DNA of 64,000 bases from Chryseobacterium sp. (GCA_027492795.1 JAPUEB010000024.1:62001-126000), one strand, 5' to 3'. Positions 25,316 through 33,934 are shown, counted from the stretch's first letter. Numbers and translations are program-made. The notes: generated from the letters alone by a model not told the origin.

Positions 25316-27394
25316 TTATTGGGAAAACATTTTCATGATAAGACTAGAAAGCTTTTCCGCATTCGGAAGCATCGCTTTTTCGGACTCCATATTGATGGGA
25401 ACCGCAGGTAAATTCAATGAGCCTATTGTTTCTACAGGTGCGTCCAAATATTTAAAACAATTTTTTGAAATTCGGTGCGCAAAAGCTTCTGCAAAGGAAT
25501 TTTGAATTTGTTCTTCCGTTAAAACAATACACTTTCCGTGAAGTTTTACTCTTTCGTAAACCAATTCTTCATCTAAAGGAATCAAAGTTCTTAAATCAAT
25601 CACTTCCACTCGTCCGCCGAAGTTTTTCGCAGCTTCTTTTGCCCAGAAAACGCCCATTCCGTAAGTTACCACAACCAAAGTTCTACCTTTTTCGGTTTCT
25701 GTTTTATCAGCTTCTGCTACAATATTTGCTTTTCCGAAAGGTAAAATATAATCTTCTGCGGGTTCAATGGTTTTTGCGTCTTCCGTTCCCGGAACTTTGC
25801 TCCAGTAAAGACCTTTATGCTCCAACATTACTACCGGATTTGGATCGTAATAAGCCGCTTTCAATAAACCTTTAAAATCTGCGGCGTTGCTTGGATAGGC
25901 GATTTTTATCCCTTTAATATTTGCCAAAAGACTTTCCACACTTCCGCTGTGATAAGGGCCTCCTCCTCCGTAAGCTCCAGTTGGAACACGAATAATGTTG
26001 CTCACCGGAAATTTTCCCTGACTTAAATAACAGGATTTTGAAACTTCTGTAATCAATTGATTGATTCCCGGATAAATATAATCGGCGAACTGAACTTCTA
26101 CAATAGGTTTTAGTCCAACCGCACTCATTCCAACGGTAGAACCGATGATGTAGGCTTCCTGAATGGGTGTGTTGAAAACTCTTTTATTGCCAAATTTAGC
26201 ACCTAAAGTTACCGTTTCGCGGAAAACTCCGCCAATTCTTTCACCAACATCCTGTCCGTAAAGCAACGCTTCCGGATGTTTCCACATGATTTCCTGAATG
26301 GCGTGAATTGCAGCATCTACCATCACAATTTTTTCCGTTGCATCACTTGGAACTCTTGTTCCCACTTCCTCGGTAATTGGTGTTGGAACGAAAACGTGGT
26401 TTTCTACATCTTCGGGTTTTGGGTCATCTGCATTTTGGGCTTTTTCGAAGGCTTGTTCTATTTCCAAACGGGCTTTTTTCTCCATTTGTTTCAGCAATTC
26501 TTCATCAATGCCTTCTTCCTCCAACAAATATTTTCTTAATTTTAAATTGGGACACTGTGCGCGACATTTTTCCAGCTCTTCCTCTTCACGGTAAAATTCA
26601 CGGCGAACTCCGGAAGTATGGTGACCAATCAACACGGTTTTTGCACAAACGAGAAGCGGTTTTCTTTCGTTTCTTACAAAGTCTATCGCCTGTTTCATGG
26701 CTTCGTAACTTTCTACAAAATTGGTTCCGTCCACACGCATTCTGTTTAGTCCAATAAAACCTGCTGCAAAATCATACGCGTCGGAAGTTCTGGCTTCCTC
26801 TTTGGTAACGGAAATTCCCCATTCATTGTCCTGAACCAGAAAAATAATCGGCAACTGATGCAGCGCTGCAAACTGAAACGCTTCTGAAACTTCGCCTTCC
26901 GTAATGGAATTGTCGCCAAAACTGCAAACCACCACCGGATTTTTTTCAAATGTTTGAAGATTAAATTCCTGAATATACTTTATTCCCTGTGCAACTCCCG
27001 TTGTTGGGATTCCCTGCATTCCGGTGGCAGAACTTTGATGAATAATTTTCGGTTTATCCTCTTCCCGACTGGAAGGATGCGAATAATAGGAACGACCACC
27101 CGAAAAAGGATCGTCTTTTTTTGCCAACAGCTGCAGCATCAGTCGATACGGTTCCCAACCCATTCCCAAAAGCATACTTTCATCCCGATAATACGGCGAA
27201 ACCCAATCTTCCTTCGTCAAATGATACGCTGTAGCCAACTGAATGGCTTCGTGACCGCGCGAAGTAGAGTGCACATATTTGGTAATCGGTCTGTTTTCTT
27301 CATAAATATCTGCCATTGCTTTAGCAAGCATCATATGGTTGTAGGCCTTCAAAAGGACGTCTTGTAAAACGGTTGGTTTTGTGTCAAATTCCAT
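25316..27394 (-). CDS. Fused alpha/beta E1 component of a 2-oxoacid (branched-chain) dehydrogenase
   Basis: 692 residues. Start taken at MEFDTKPTVLQDVLLKAYNH (27394), which lies five bases after a TATCTTTG box; the frame to 27457 runs past the promoter. The N-terminal half is E1-alpha (YYRDESMLLGMG, TPP/Mg motif CSFGDNSITEGEVSEAF ... QDNEWGIS). The C-terminal half (from about 365) is E1-beta (LYGQDVGERIGGVFRET, VFNTPIQEAYIIGSTVGMSA, EVQFADYIYPGINQL, VRVPTGAYGGGGPYHS-like). It decarboxylates 2-oxoacids with thiamine diphosphate and passes the acyl group to E2 lipoyl. The branched-chain assignment is inferred; E2 and E3 are not nearby. Confidence 0.92.
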   Translation of the reverse strand: MEFDTKPTVLQDVLLKAYNHMMLAKAMADIYEENRPITKYVHSTSRGHEAIQLATAYHLTKEDWVSPYYRDESMLLGMGWEPYRLMLQLLAKKDDPFSGGRSYYSHPSSREEDKPKIIHQSSATGMQGIPTTGVAQGIKYIQEFNLQTFEKNPVVVCSFGDNSITEGEVSEAFQFAALHQLPIIFLVQDNEWGISVTKEEARTSDAYDFAAGFIGLNRMRVDGTNFVESYEAMKQAIDFVRNERKPLLVCAKTVLIGHHTSGVRREFYREEEELEKCRAQCPNLKLRKYLLEEEGIDEELLKQMEKKARLEIEQAFEKAQNADDPKPEDVENHVFVPTPITEEVGTRVPSDATEKIVMVDAAIHAIQEIMWKHPEALLYGQDVGERIGGVFRETVTLGAKFGNKRVFNTPIQEAYIIGSTVGMSAVGLKPIVEVQFADYIYPGINQLITEVSKSCYLSQGKFPVSNIIRVPTGAYGGGGPYHSGSVESLLANIKGIKIAYPSNAADFKGLLKAAYYDPNPVVMLEHKGLYWSKVPGTEDAKTIEPAEDYILPFGKANIVAEADKTETEKGRTLVVVTYGMGVFWAKEAAKNFGGRVEVIDLRTLIPLDEELVYERVKLHGKCIVLTEEQIQNSFAEAFAHRISKNCFKYLDAPVETIGSLNLPAVPINMESEKAMLPNAEKLSSLIMKMFSQ

Positions 27395-27399
27395 AGAAA

Positions 27400-27407
27400 C
27401 AAAGATA
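27400..27407 (-). promoter_or_regulatory. -7 element of the E1 dehydrogenase-Crp operon
   Basis: TATCTTTG on the minus strand, five bases before the ATG at 27394; implies a leaderless mRNA. Confidence 0.5.
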
Positions 27408-27537
27408 ATGATTTTTTGTAGAGTTCTATATGATGTGTTTTCAATGATAATCCACAACTTGAATTTTTGCGATTTTTAGTTAATCAAAAACAATTTTTTT
27501 TGGATCATATCTTTCTTTATGTTCACAATTCTTTTTA

Positions 27538-27684
27538 ATGTTGTTTGAAAATCCAAAAGTTTGCAGAAAAATGTGCATGGTGTTAAAACCCATCTTGAAC
27601 CTCTGTACAGAAAGCACCGTTTTCGAGAAGTTCGTCCTGAAGAATTGGGGGCAGTGTTTTTCAGAAGGTTTTGAAAATACCTAA
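27538..27684 (+). CDS. Unrecognised 48-codon ORF upstream of cas12a
   Basis: An ATG frame of 48 residues with four Cys (MLFENPKVCRKMC then MVLKPILNLC ... NWGQCFSEGF). The stretch 27541-27665 has a visibly higher GC content than the AT-rich DNA on either side, which is why I list it. A weak TATCTTTC box lies 22 bases upstream. No family is recognised and no Shine-Dalgarno-like sequence is clear. It may be a remnant of an older gene or pure chance. Confidence 0.2.
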   Translation: MLFENPKVCRKMCMVLKPILNLCTESTVFEKFVLKNWGQCFSEGFENT

Positions 27685-27700
27685 AAAAATTAGATAATTG

Positions 27701-27751
27701 ATTTTTTTTCGATACAGGTTTTATAACTCAATCTACAATAGTAGAAATTTA
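27701..27751 (-). ncRNA. Solitary CRISPR-handle copy with guide-like tail (CreR-like candidate)
   Basis: On the minus strand, 27751 down to 27731 matches the last 21 bases of the array repeat exactly, including the whole mature Cas12a crRNA handle AATTTCTACTATTGTAGAT. The other 15 bases of the 36-base repeat are not conserved. The bases that follow begin TGAGTTATAAAACCTGTATC and would be the guide. Its first seven bases match a TTTA-flanked site in the cas12a leader (27801-27807). Known crRNA-like regulatory RNAs of Cas systems have this design. Transcription is not shown; no convincing minus-strand promoter is visible. Confidence 0.6.
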
Positions 27752-27775
27752 TGGCGTAAAATTAAATTATTTTTT

Positions 27776-27783
27776 TATTTTTG
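27776..27783 (+). promoter_or_regulatory. -7 element of cas12a
   Basis: TATTTTTG 38 bases before the cas12a ATG. No TTG -33 box at the expected distance. The start of transcription would fall near 27788-27791. Confidence 0.5.
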
Positions 27784-27787
27784 AAAA

Positions 27788-27811
27788 TATATTTACAGAT
27801 TAACTCATAAA
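27788..27811 (-). promoter_or_regulatory. Putative Cas12a self-binding site in the cas12a leader
   Basis: On the minus strand, TTTA (complement of 27808-27811) is a canonical Cas12a PAM and is followed directly by TGAGTTA, the first seven bases of the guide-like tail at 27730. Pairing stops after position 7, which would suit binding without cleavage. The site sits at the predicted transcription start and 5' untranslated region of cas12a. Confidence 0.5.
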
Positions 27812-27821
27812 AATAAATATC

Positions 27822-30800
27822 ATGAAGAATTTAACACATCAATTTCCTCTTTCCAAAACACTTCGCTTTGAACTGATTCCACAAGGAAGAACATTGGAAT
27901 TTATCCAAAAAAATGGATTGCTTTCAGAAGATGAGCAACGCGCCATCAAATATCAGGAAGTAAAAAAACTGATTGACAATTATCACAGAACTTTTATAGA
28001 TGCCGCATTAATAGGTTTGCATTTTAATGATATTAGTAGATATGAAGAATTATACTTTCTTCCAAATAAAAACGATGAAGAAAAAGCAGCATTGAAAGAA
28101 CTACAAAGAATGATGCGTTCGAAAGTTGCAGCCCGATTTTCCAAAAATCCCTCAAAGGAAATTACAGAAAGGTTTCAGAATATTTTCAAGAAAGAATTAA
28201 TCAAGAATGATCTTCCAGAGTATCTTGACAATGATGAAGAAAAGAAAACGGTGGCAGAGTTTGATAGTTTCACGACCTATTTTTCCGGATTTTACACCAA
28301 TCGTGCGAATATGTATTCCGCTGATGAAAAATCTACGGCAATTTCTTATCGGATTGTCCATGAAAATTTGCCAAAATTTTTGTCGAACAAAAGAGTTTTC
28401 GAGAAATTAAAAAAAAATTATCCTGAACTAATAATAGAAGCAATTAAAGAAGTCCAACCGATTTTGCAAGGTGTCGAACTGGAATCAATGTTTAAGGTGG
28501 AGTATTTTAATCAGTGTTATCGCCAGTGTGAAATTGAATTTTATAATCTAATGATTGGTGGGAGAAGGGAAGAGAATTCATCGCCAGTTCGGGGTTTTAA
28601 CCAAATAATCAACCTTTATCGCCAAAAACATAAACTCAAAAAAACTGATATTCCCAATCTGACTGTTTTGTATAAACAGATTTTGAGCGAAAAAGAAAGT
28701 ATGTCTTGGTTGCCGGACCAATTCGAAAACGACCAAGAAGTTTTGGAAAGCATTGAAAGTTTCTATCAATCAGAATTGCTAAATTTTGAAACAGGAACTG
28801 AGAATATTAATGTTTTTGCTCAAATCAAAAAACATTTTGCCGAACTAAATTCTTTTGATTTGTCCAGAATTTTTGTTCGCAATGATCTTTCTTTGACTCA
28901 GATTTCTCAACTAATTTTTAGAGATTGGTCTCTTATTAAGACTTCTCTTGAAGTGAAATACGAACAGGATTATCCGAATTGGGAGAAAACCAAAAAAGAA
29001 ATAGAAGAAAAAGAAAAATTTCTGAAAAAAGCTTTTTTCAGTATCGAAGAAATTCAAGATGCGCTCGATTTTTACGTAATCACAAATGAGGAACTGAAAA
29101 GTTTTGCAGGAAAATCAATTTTATGTGAATACTTTCAATCGTTCTTAGGGTCAGAGAAAGAGGGAGTTCCGGATTTTTTTGCGAATATTTCAGAAAGGTA
29201 CGAAAGTATAACGAACCTTTTGAATTCAGATTATCCTTCGGATGAAAATCTGGCTACTGACGAAGTTTCTATTGAAAAAATAAAAAATTTCTTGGATGCG
29301 CTGCTTGGTTTTCAACAGTTTATAAAACCATTAAACGCTCAGAGACTGGAAGCCGAAAAAGACGAAGCATTTTATAATGATTTTAATCTGCTTTTTGACC
29401 AAGTTTCTAAGATTATTCCCCTTTATGATAAAGTGAGAAATTATCTTACCAGAAAACCATATTCCACCAAAAAATACAAACTGAATTTTGAAAATTCCAC
29501 GCTCATGGATGGTTGGGATTTAAACAAAGAAGCCGATAACACAACAGTTTTATTGAGAAAGCATGGAAAATACTTTTTAGGAATTATGAACAAAAAGTAT
29601 AATAAAATATTTAAAGAATATCCTTATGATTCAAACGGGAAAAACTTTGAAAAAATTATTTATAAACTTCTTCCTGGTGCAAATAAAATGTTACCGAAGG
29701 TTTTTCTTTCTAACAAAGGAATCCAGAATTTCAAACCATCGCAAGAAATTCAGGATAACTATAAAAGGGAAACACATAAAAAGGGAGCCCTGTTTGTGAA
29801 ACAAGATTGCCATAAATTGATTGATTTCTTTAAAAAATCCATCAAGAAACATGAAGATTGGTTGAAGTTTGGCTTTGAATTTTCAGATACCAAAAATTAT
29901 GAAGATTTAAGCGGTTTTTATCGAGAGGTTGAAAATCAAGGATATAAAATTACATTTGACGATGTTTCGGAAGATTATATTAACAAAATGGTAGATGAAG
30001 GGAAACTCTATTTATTTAAGATTTATAACAAAGATTTTTCGTCATATAGTAAGGGAAAACCGAATATGCACACGCTGTATTGGCAGATGCTTTTTGATGA
30101 AGAAAACTTAAAAAACGTCGTATATAAATTGAACGGACAAGCTGAAGTTTTTTACCGAAAAAAATCGATAACCAAAAACATCATTACACACAATGCCCAT
30201 AAAGGAATTCCTAACAAAAATACGCTCAATCCAAAGAAGGAAAGCACTTTTGATTACGATATCATAAAAGACAAAAGGTTTACCGAAGATAAATTTCAGT
30301 TTCACGTTCCGATAACGATGAATTTTCAGTCGAAAGGAAACGGAAATATTAATCAAACTGTAAATGAATATCTAAAAAACACCAATGATGAAATAAAAGT
30401 TATCGGTATCGACCGCGGTGAAAGACATTTGCTTTATTTTACCTTAATCAATCAAAATGGTGGAATCATCAAGCAGTTTTCCTTGAACGAAATCGAAAGC
30501 AACAATTTCAAAACAGATTATCATCTGTTGTTAGACGAAAAAGAAAAAGGAAGACAAGCCGCCAGAAAATCATGGAAAACCATCGAGAATATTAAAGAAC
30601 TTAAAGAAGGTTATCTGAGCCAAATTGTACATCAGATCGCAAAATTAATTGTGGATCACAATGCAATCGTGGTTTTGGAAGATTTGAATTTCGGTTTTAA
30701 ACGTGGGCGTTTCAAGGTGGAAAAACAAGTCTATCAAAAATTTGAAAAAATGCTGATTGACAAACTAAATTATTTGGTTTTCAAGGAGAAAAATAATACA

Positions 30801-31550
30801 GAATATGGTGGTTTGCTCAATGCTTATCAACTTACTAATAAATTCGAGAGCTTCCAGAAATTAGGCAAACAAAGCGGCATCCTTTATTATGTTCCAGCAT
30901 GGAACACGAGTAAGATAGACCCTGAAACCGGTTTTGTTAATTTATTTTTTAACAAGTATGAAAATCTGGAAAAAGCCAAGGAATTTTTTGGCAAATTTAA
31001 GTCGATTTCATTCAATACGAATGAAAACCATTTCGAGTTCGATTTTGACTACGGCGATTTCACCAGAAAAGCGGAAGGCAGCCGAAGAAACTGGACTGTG
31101 TGTACCTACGGAAAAAGAATTGTTTCCTATCGGAATCCGCAAAAAAACAGCGAATGGGATTATAAAAACGTTATTTTAACAGAAGAATTTCAAAAACTGT
31201 TTCAAGAAAATGGAATTGATATTTCAAAGGATCTGCAAAAGCAGATTTTAGAAAAAAACAATGCCGATTTCTTCAAAAAACTGATGGATTTGTACCGACT
31301 TACTTTACAGATGAGAAATTCCGACAAAAATCAAGATTATTTGATTTCTCCCGTGAAAAATAAAAATGGAAAATTCTATAATAGTGAAGAAGCAAAAGAA
31401 ATATTGCCTGAAAATGCAGATGCGAATGGTGCTTATCACATCGCAAAAAAGGGACTTTGGGTGTTGGAGCAAATCAGCAAAACAAAGGATTTGAAAAAAC
31501 TGAAACTGGCAATTTCCAATGAAGATTGGCTGAATTTTGTGCAACAGTAA
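27822..31550 (+). CDS. cas12a: CRISPR-associated endonuclease Cas12a (Cpf1)
   Basis: 1242-residue RNA-guided nuclease of type V-A, in the range of known orthologues (about 1200-1300). N-terminal signature KNLTHQFPLSKTLRFELIPQG, PAM-reading region GKYFLGIMNKKYNKIF and KLLPGANKMLPKVFLS. The crRNA-processing/WED region is around residues 790-815 (H790, THNAHKG, NPKKES). The RuvC site is intact: D864 (IGIDRGERH), E953 (VVLEDLNFGF), D1200 (ENADANGAYHIA), with the Nuc-lobe Arg R1165 in LQMRNS. So it should be catalytically active for both crRNA maturation and DNA cleavage, with a T-rich PAM. It is followed by cas4-cas1-cas2 and the array on the same strand. Confidence 0.98.
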   Translation: MKNLTHQFPLSKTLRFELIPQGRTLEFIQKNGLLSEDEQRAIKYQEVKKLIDNYHRTFIDAALIGLHFNDISRYEELYFLPNKNDEEKAALKELQRMMRSKVAARFSKNPSKEITERFQNIFKKELIKNDLPEYLDNDEEKKTVAEFDSFTTYFSGFYTNRANMYSADEKSTAISYRIVHENLPKFLSNKRVFEKLKKNYPELIIEAIKEVQPILQGVELESMFKVEYFNQCYRQCEIEFYNLMIGGRREENSSPVRGFNQIINLYRQKHKLKKTDIPNLTVLYKQILSEKESMSWLPDQFENDQEVLESIESFYQSELLNFETGTENINVFAQIKKHFAELNSFDLSRIFVRNDLSLTQISQLIFRDWSLIKTSLEVKYEQDYPNWEKTKKEIEEKEKFLKKAFFSIEEIQDALDFYVITNEELKSFAGKSILCEYFQSFLGSEKEGVPDFFANISERYESITNLLNSDYPSDENLATDEVSIEKIKNFLDALLGFQQFIKPLNAQRLEAEKDEAFYNDFNLLFDQVSKIIPLYDKVRNYLTRKPYSTKKYKLNFENSTLMDGWDLNKEADNTTVLLRKHGKYFLGIMNKKYNKIFKEYPYDSNGKNFEKIIYKLLPGANKMLPKVFLSNKGIQNFKPSQEIQDNYKRETHKKGALFVKQDCHKLIDFFKKSIKKHEDWLKFGFEFSDTKNYEDLSGFYREVENQGYKITFDDVSEDYINKMVDEGKLYLFKIYNKDFSSYSKGKPNMHTLYWQMLFDEENLKNVVYKLNGQAEVFYRKKSITKNIITHNAHKGIPNKNTLNPKKESTFDYDIIKDKRFTEDKFQFHVPITMNFQSKGNGNINQTVNEYLKNTNDEIKVIGIDRGERHLLYFTLINQNGGIIKQFSLNEIESNNFKTDYHLLLDEKEKGRQAARKSWKTIENIKELKEGYLSQIVHQIAKLIVDHNAIVVLEDLNFGFKRGRFKVEKQVYQKFEKMLIDKLNYLVFKEKNNTEYGGLLNAYQLTNKFESFQKLGKQSGILYYVPAWNTSKIDPETGFVNLFFNKYENLEKAKEFFGKFKSISFNTNENHFEFDFDYGDFTRKAEGSRRNWTVCTYGKRIVSYRNPQKNSEWDYKNVILTEEFQKLFQENGIDISKDLQKQILEKNNADFFKKLMDLYRLTLQMRNSDKNQDYLISPVKNKNGKFYNSEEAKEILPENADANGAYHIAKKGLWVLEQISKTKDLKKLKLAISNEDWLNFVQQ

Positions 31551-31599
31551 AAGCAGAAAAAAAAATCTTTGACATTTTGGAAAATAAAATTTTAGATAA

Positions 31600-32160
31600 A
31601 TGGAAAACTATATTCCCATATCATTTCTGAACGACTTTATTTTTTGTCCGCGATCTATTTACAATCATCAGTTGTATGCCAACTTCGATAAAATGATGTA
31701 TCAGGACAAAGTGCAGTTGGAAGGTTTGTCTGCACACGAAGCCATTGATAAGAAAAGGTATTCTGACAAGACTACCATTTTGCAAAATTTTGAAGTTTAT
31801 AGTGATGAATTCGGTTTGTTTGGAAAATTAGATGTTTTTGATGTAGAGAAAAAAACTTTAACCGAAAGAAAGAATCGGGTAAAAACCATATACGATGGCT
31901 ATTACCTTCAGTTGTATGCACAGTATTTCGGATTGCGAGAAATGGGATTTCAGGTGGAGCATTTGATCATCTATGAATTTACCAAAAACAAATCTTATCC
32001 TATAGAGTTGCCGGAAAATAATCTGCGGATGTTCGAAAAATTCAAACAAACGATTTTGGAAATTAGAAATTATTCTTTGCTTGGGAGTTCATTTCTCCCC
32101 AATAAAGCAAAGTGCGACAAATGTATTTATAACCTTTTATGTGATTTATCATTATGCTAA
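31600..32160 (+). CDS. cas4: CRISPR-associated exonuclease Cas4
   Basis: 186-residue RecB-family nuclease that trims and orients prespacers by PAM for integration by Cas1-Cas2. The four cluster cysteines are C16 (IFCPRS) and C172, C175, C181 (KCDKCIYNLLC). The nuclease core has GKLDVFD, the ERK triad and QLYAQY (QxxxY). It begins 49 bases after cas12a and overlaps cas1 by seven bases, consistent with one cas operon. Confidence 0.96.
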   Translation: MENYIPISFLNDFIFCPRSIYNHQLYANFDKMMYQDKVQLEGLSAHEAIDKKRYSDKTTILQNFEVYSDEFGLFGKLDVFDVEKKTLTERKNRVKTIYDGYYLQLYAQYFGLREMGFQVEHLIIYEFTKNKSYPIELPENNLRMFEKFKQTILEIRNYSLLGSSFLPNKAKCDKCIYNLLCDLSLC

Positions 32161-33125
32161 GTTTTCCCGATTACCATAAGAAAAGAATACTGGTAGTAAA
32201 CAGTACCCAAAGTCAGAAATTTGCGATAAAGAATGATAACCTCGTTGTAAAAGACGAGGAAGATAAAATTATTTTGCAGGATACCTGTTTTCGAATCTTA
32301 TCGGTTTGGATTATTGGCAACTGCTCTATAACGAGTGTTTTGCTGAAGAAAAGTAAGAAACACGGTTTTCCAATTTTTCACCTTACAACCAATTTTCGTC
32401 CCATTGGCATTTGGAATGCTCCAACGGAAGGCAATTTTCTATTGCGTTACAAACAATATCACTATAAAGGAAAAGAGGTTGCGAAAAGAATTGTAGTGAA
32501 CAAAATTGCGAACCAGTTGCGGTTGCTGAAAGATATACGAAAGAAAACCAATGTAGAAACGGAAGCCATAGAAAATTTGGAAAATTATCTCCTGAAAATA
32601 AAAACATTAAACGATAATTGGAAAGAAATATTGGGAATTGAAGGCATCGCCAGCAAAGTTTTTTTCAATGCCTATTTTTGGAATATGAACTGGAAAGGAC
32701 GACAACCACGCTCAAAAACCAATGAAATAAATGTGTTGATGGATATTGGATACACCTTCGTTTTTTATTGGATAGAAAATATGCTGAATCTTTATGGTTT
32801 TGATGTTTACAAGGGTGTTTATCATCAAAATTTTTATCAAAGGAAAAGCTTGGTTTGCGATCTTATGGAGCCGTTTCGATGTATTATAGATAAACAAATT
32901 CGGAAAGCATGGAATTTGGGACAAATAAAATCGGAAGATTTCAATATTATCCGCACCAAGTACCAGTTGAAACCCGAAAAAAACAAGCAGTATATTCAAT
33001 GGTTGATGCAGGCAATTTTGGAACATAAATCGGATATTTTTTATTATTGTCGGGATTATTACAGAGCGTTCATCCGAGAGAAATCTGCAGAAGAATTTCC
33101 CTATTTTGATATCAAAAAACAATGA
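32154..33125 (+). CDS. cas1: CRISPR-associated endonuclease/integrase Cas1
   Basis: 323-residue integrase of spacer acquisition. Metal-binding residues are E163 (LGIEGIASKVFF), H224 (VYHQNFYQRKSLV) and D236/E239 (CDLMEPFR), the usual Cas1 set, all intact. The N-terminal beta domain is at about 1-85, the helical catalytic domain after it. The ATG overlaps the cas4 stop (ATGCTAA), which suggests translational coupling. Cas2 follows after three bases. Confidence 0.97.
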   Translation: MLSFPDYHKKRILVVNSTQSQKFAIKNDNLVVKDEEDKIILQDTCFRILSVWIIGNCSITSVLLKKSKKHGFPIFHLTTNFRPIGIWNAPTEGNFLLRYKQYHYKGKEVAKRIVVNKIANQLRLLKDIRKKTNVETEAIENLENYLLKIKTLNDNWKEILGIEGIASKVFFNAYFWNMNWKGRQPRSKTNEINVLMDIGYTFVFYWIENMLNLYGFDVYKGVYHQNFYQRKSLVCDLMEPFRCIIDKQIRKAWNLGQIKSEDFNIIRTKYQLKPEKNKQYIQWLMQAILEHKSDIFYYCRDYYRAFIREKSAEEFPYFDIKKQ

Positions 33126-33128
33126 ACC

Positions 33129-33401
33129 GTGATAATTCTTACCTACGACATTTCGGACAATAAGCTTCGAACACGCTTTTCTAAGTTTCTTGAAAAATAC
33201 GGATACCGTTTACAATACTCCGTTTTCGAAATCAATAATAGCAAGCGTATTCTGTCTTTAATTCAGGAAGAGATAAAATCGAGATTCTCGAAGTGCTTTT
33301 CTGAAACTGACAGCGTGATGATATTTGATATGAGCGAAACTTGCAAAATCACTAAATACGGTTATGCAAAACATCAGGACGAAGATTTTATTATATTGTG
33401 A
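33129..33401 (+). CDS. cas2: CRISPR-associated Cas2
   Basis: 90-residue ferredoxin-fold protein that bridges Cas1 dimers. The N-terminus is IILTYDISDNKLRTRFSKFLEKYG, with the conserved Asp at position 7, followed by LQYSVFEIN. The start is GTG at 33129, three bases after the cas1 stop; no ATG is available before the conserved first strand. Confidence 0.95.
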   Translation: MIILTYDISDNKLRTRFSKFLEKYGYRLQYSVFEINNSKRILSLIQEEIKSRFSKCFSETDSVMIFDMSETCKITKYGYAKHQDEDFIIL

Positions 33402-33576
33402 AAAAAATGCTACATTTGTCTATTGGTCTTTGAAACAAAAAACTGCAAACCTCGGTCTTAATAATTTTTAACATCAAAACTCAGGAAGAAATGTCGAAAA
33501 AAATACATTGGAATGGTAAAACATCCTTTAAAATAGCATTTTCGAGTTGTTTTTCTGCCAATTTTTCCGATTTAGA
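33402..33576 (+). promoter_or_regulatory. CRISPR leader
   Basis: AT-rich non-coding DNA between cas2 and the first repeat. A TACATTTG -7-like box lies at 33411-33418 without a well-placed TTG; the array promoter could be this one or nearer the first repeat. The leader side is inferred from repeat orientation (handle at the 3' end of each repeat) and the decayed repeat at the far end. Confidence 0.6.
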
Positions 33577-33934
33577 GTTTTGAAGACCAATTAAATTTCT
33601 ACTATTGTAGATCTTTGGAAGGCGATGCACTAGCTACAGAGTTTTGAAGACCAATTAAATTTCTACTATTGTAGATTTTTGGTAAGATAGCTATTAAGGA
33701 TGCAGTTTTGAAGACCAATTAAATTTCTACTATTGTAGATCATCGCCACTGCATTTTTACCAATAAGGAGTTTTGAAGACCAATTAAATTTCTACTATTG
33801 TAGATATTAAAAAGTTCGGTAAGGTAATCCTCTGTTTTGAAGACCAATTAAATTTCTACTATTGTAGATGAAGTGCTGCTTCGCGTTCCAAAAGTTCTGT
33901 TTTGAAGACCAATTAAATTTCTACTGTTGTTCGC
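33577..33934 (+). CRISPR. Type V-A CRISPR array, 6 repeats and 5 spacers
   Basis: 36-base repeats start at 33577, 33641, 33705, 33770, 33834 and 33899. The first five are identical and end in the Cas12a handle AATTTCTACTATTGTAGAT. Spacers are 28, 28, 29, 28 and 29 bases. The sixth repeat is decayed at its 3' end (CTACTGTTGTTCGC in place of CTACTATTGTAGAT), so its handle hairpin is lost, as is normal for the leader-distal end. I recognise no spacer target, and I noticed none inside this window. Confidence 0.98.

Noticed and set aside
27731-27751. Handle copy as a tracrRNA
   Set aside because: Type V-A needs no tracrRNA, and the copy is in the handle orientation on the minus strand, followed by a guide-like tail, rather than an anti-repeat embedded in a longer structured RNA.
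33140-33401. Later ATG for cas2
   Set aside because: The conserved first strand with the catalytic Asp begins at the GTG at 33129.
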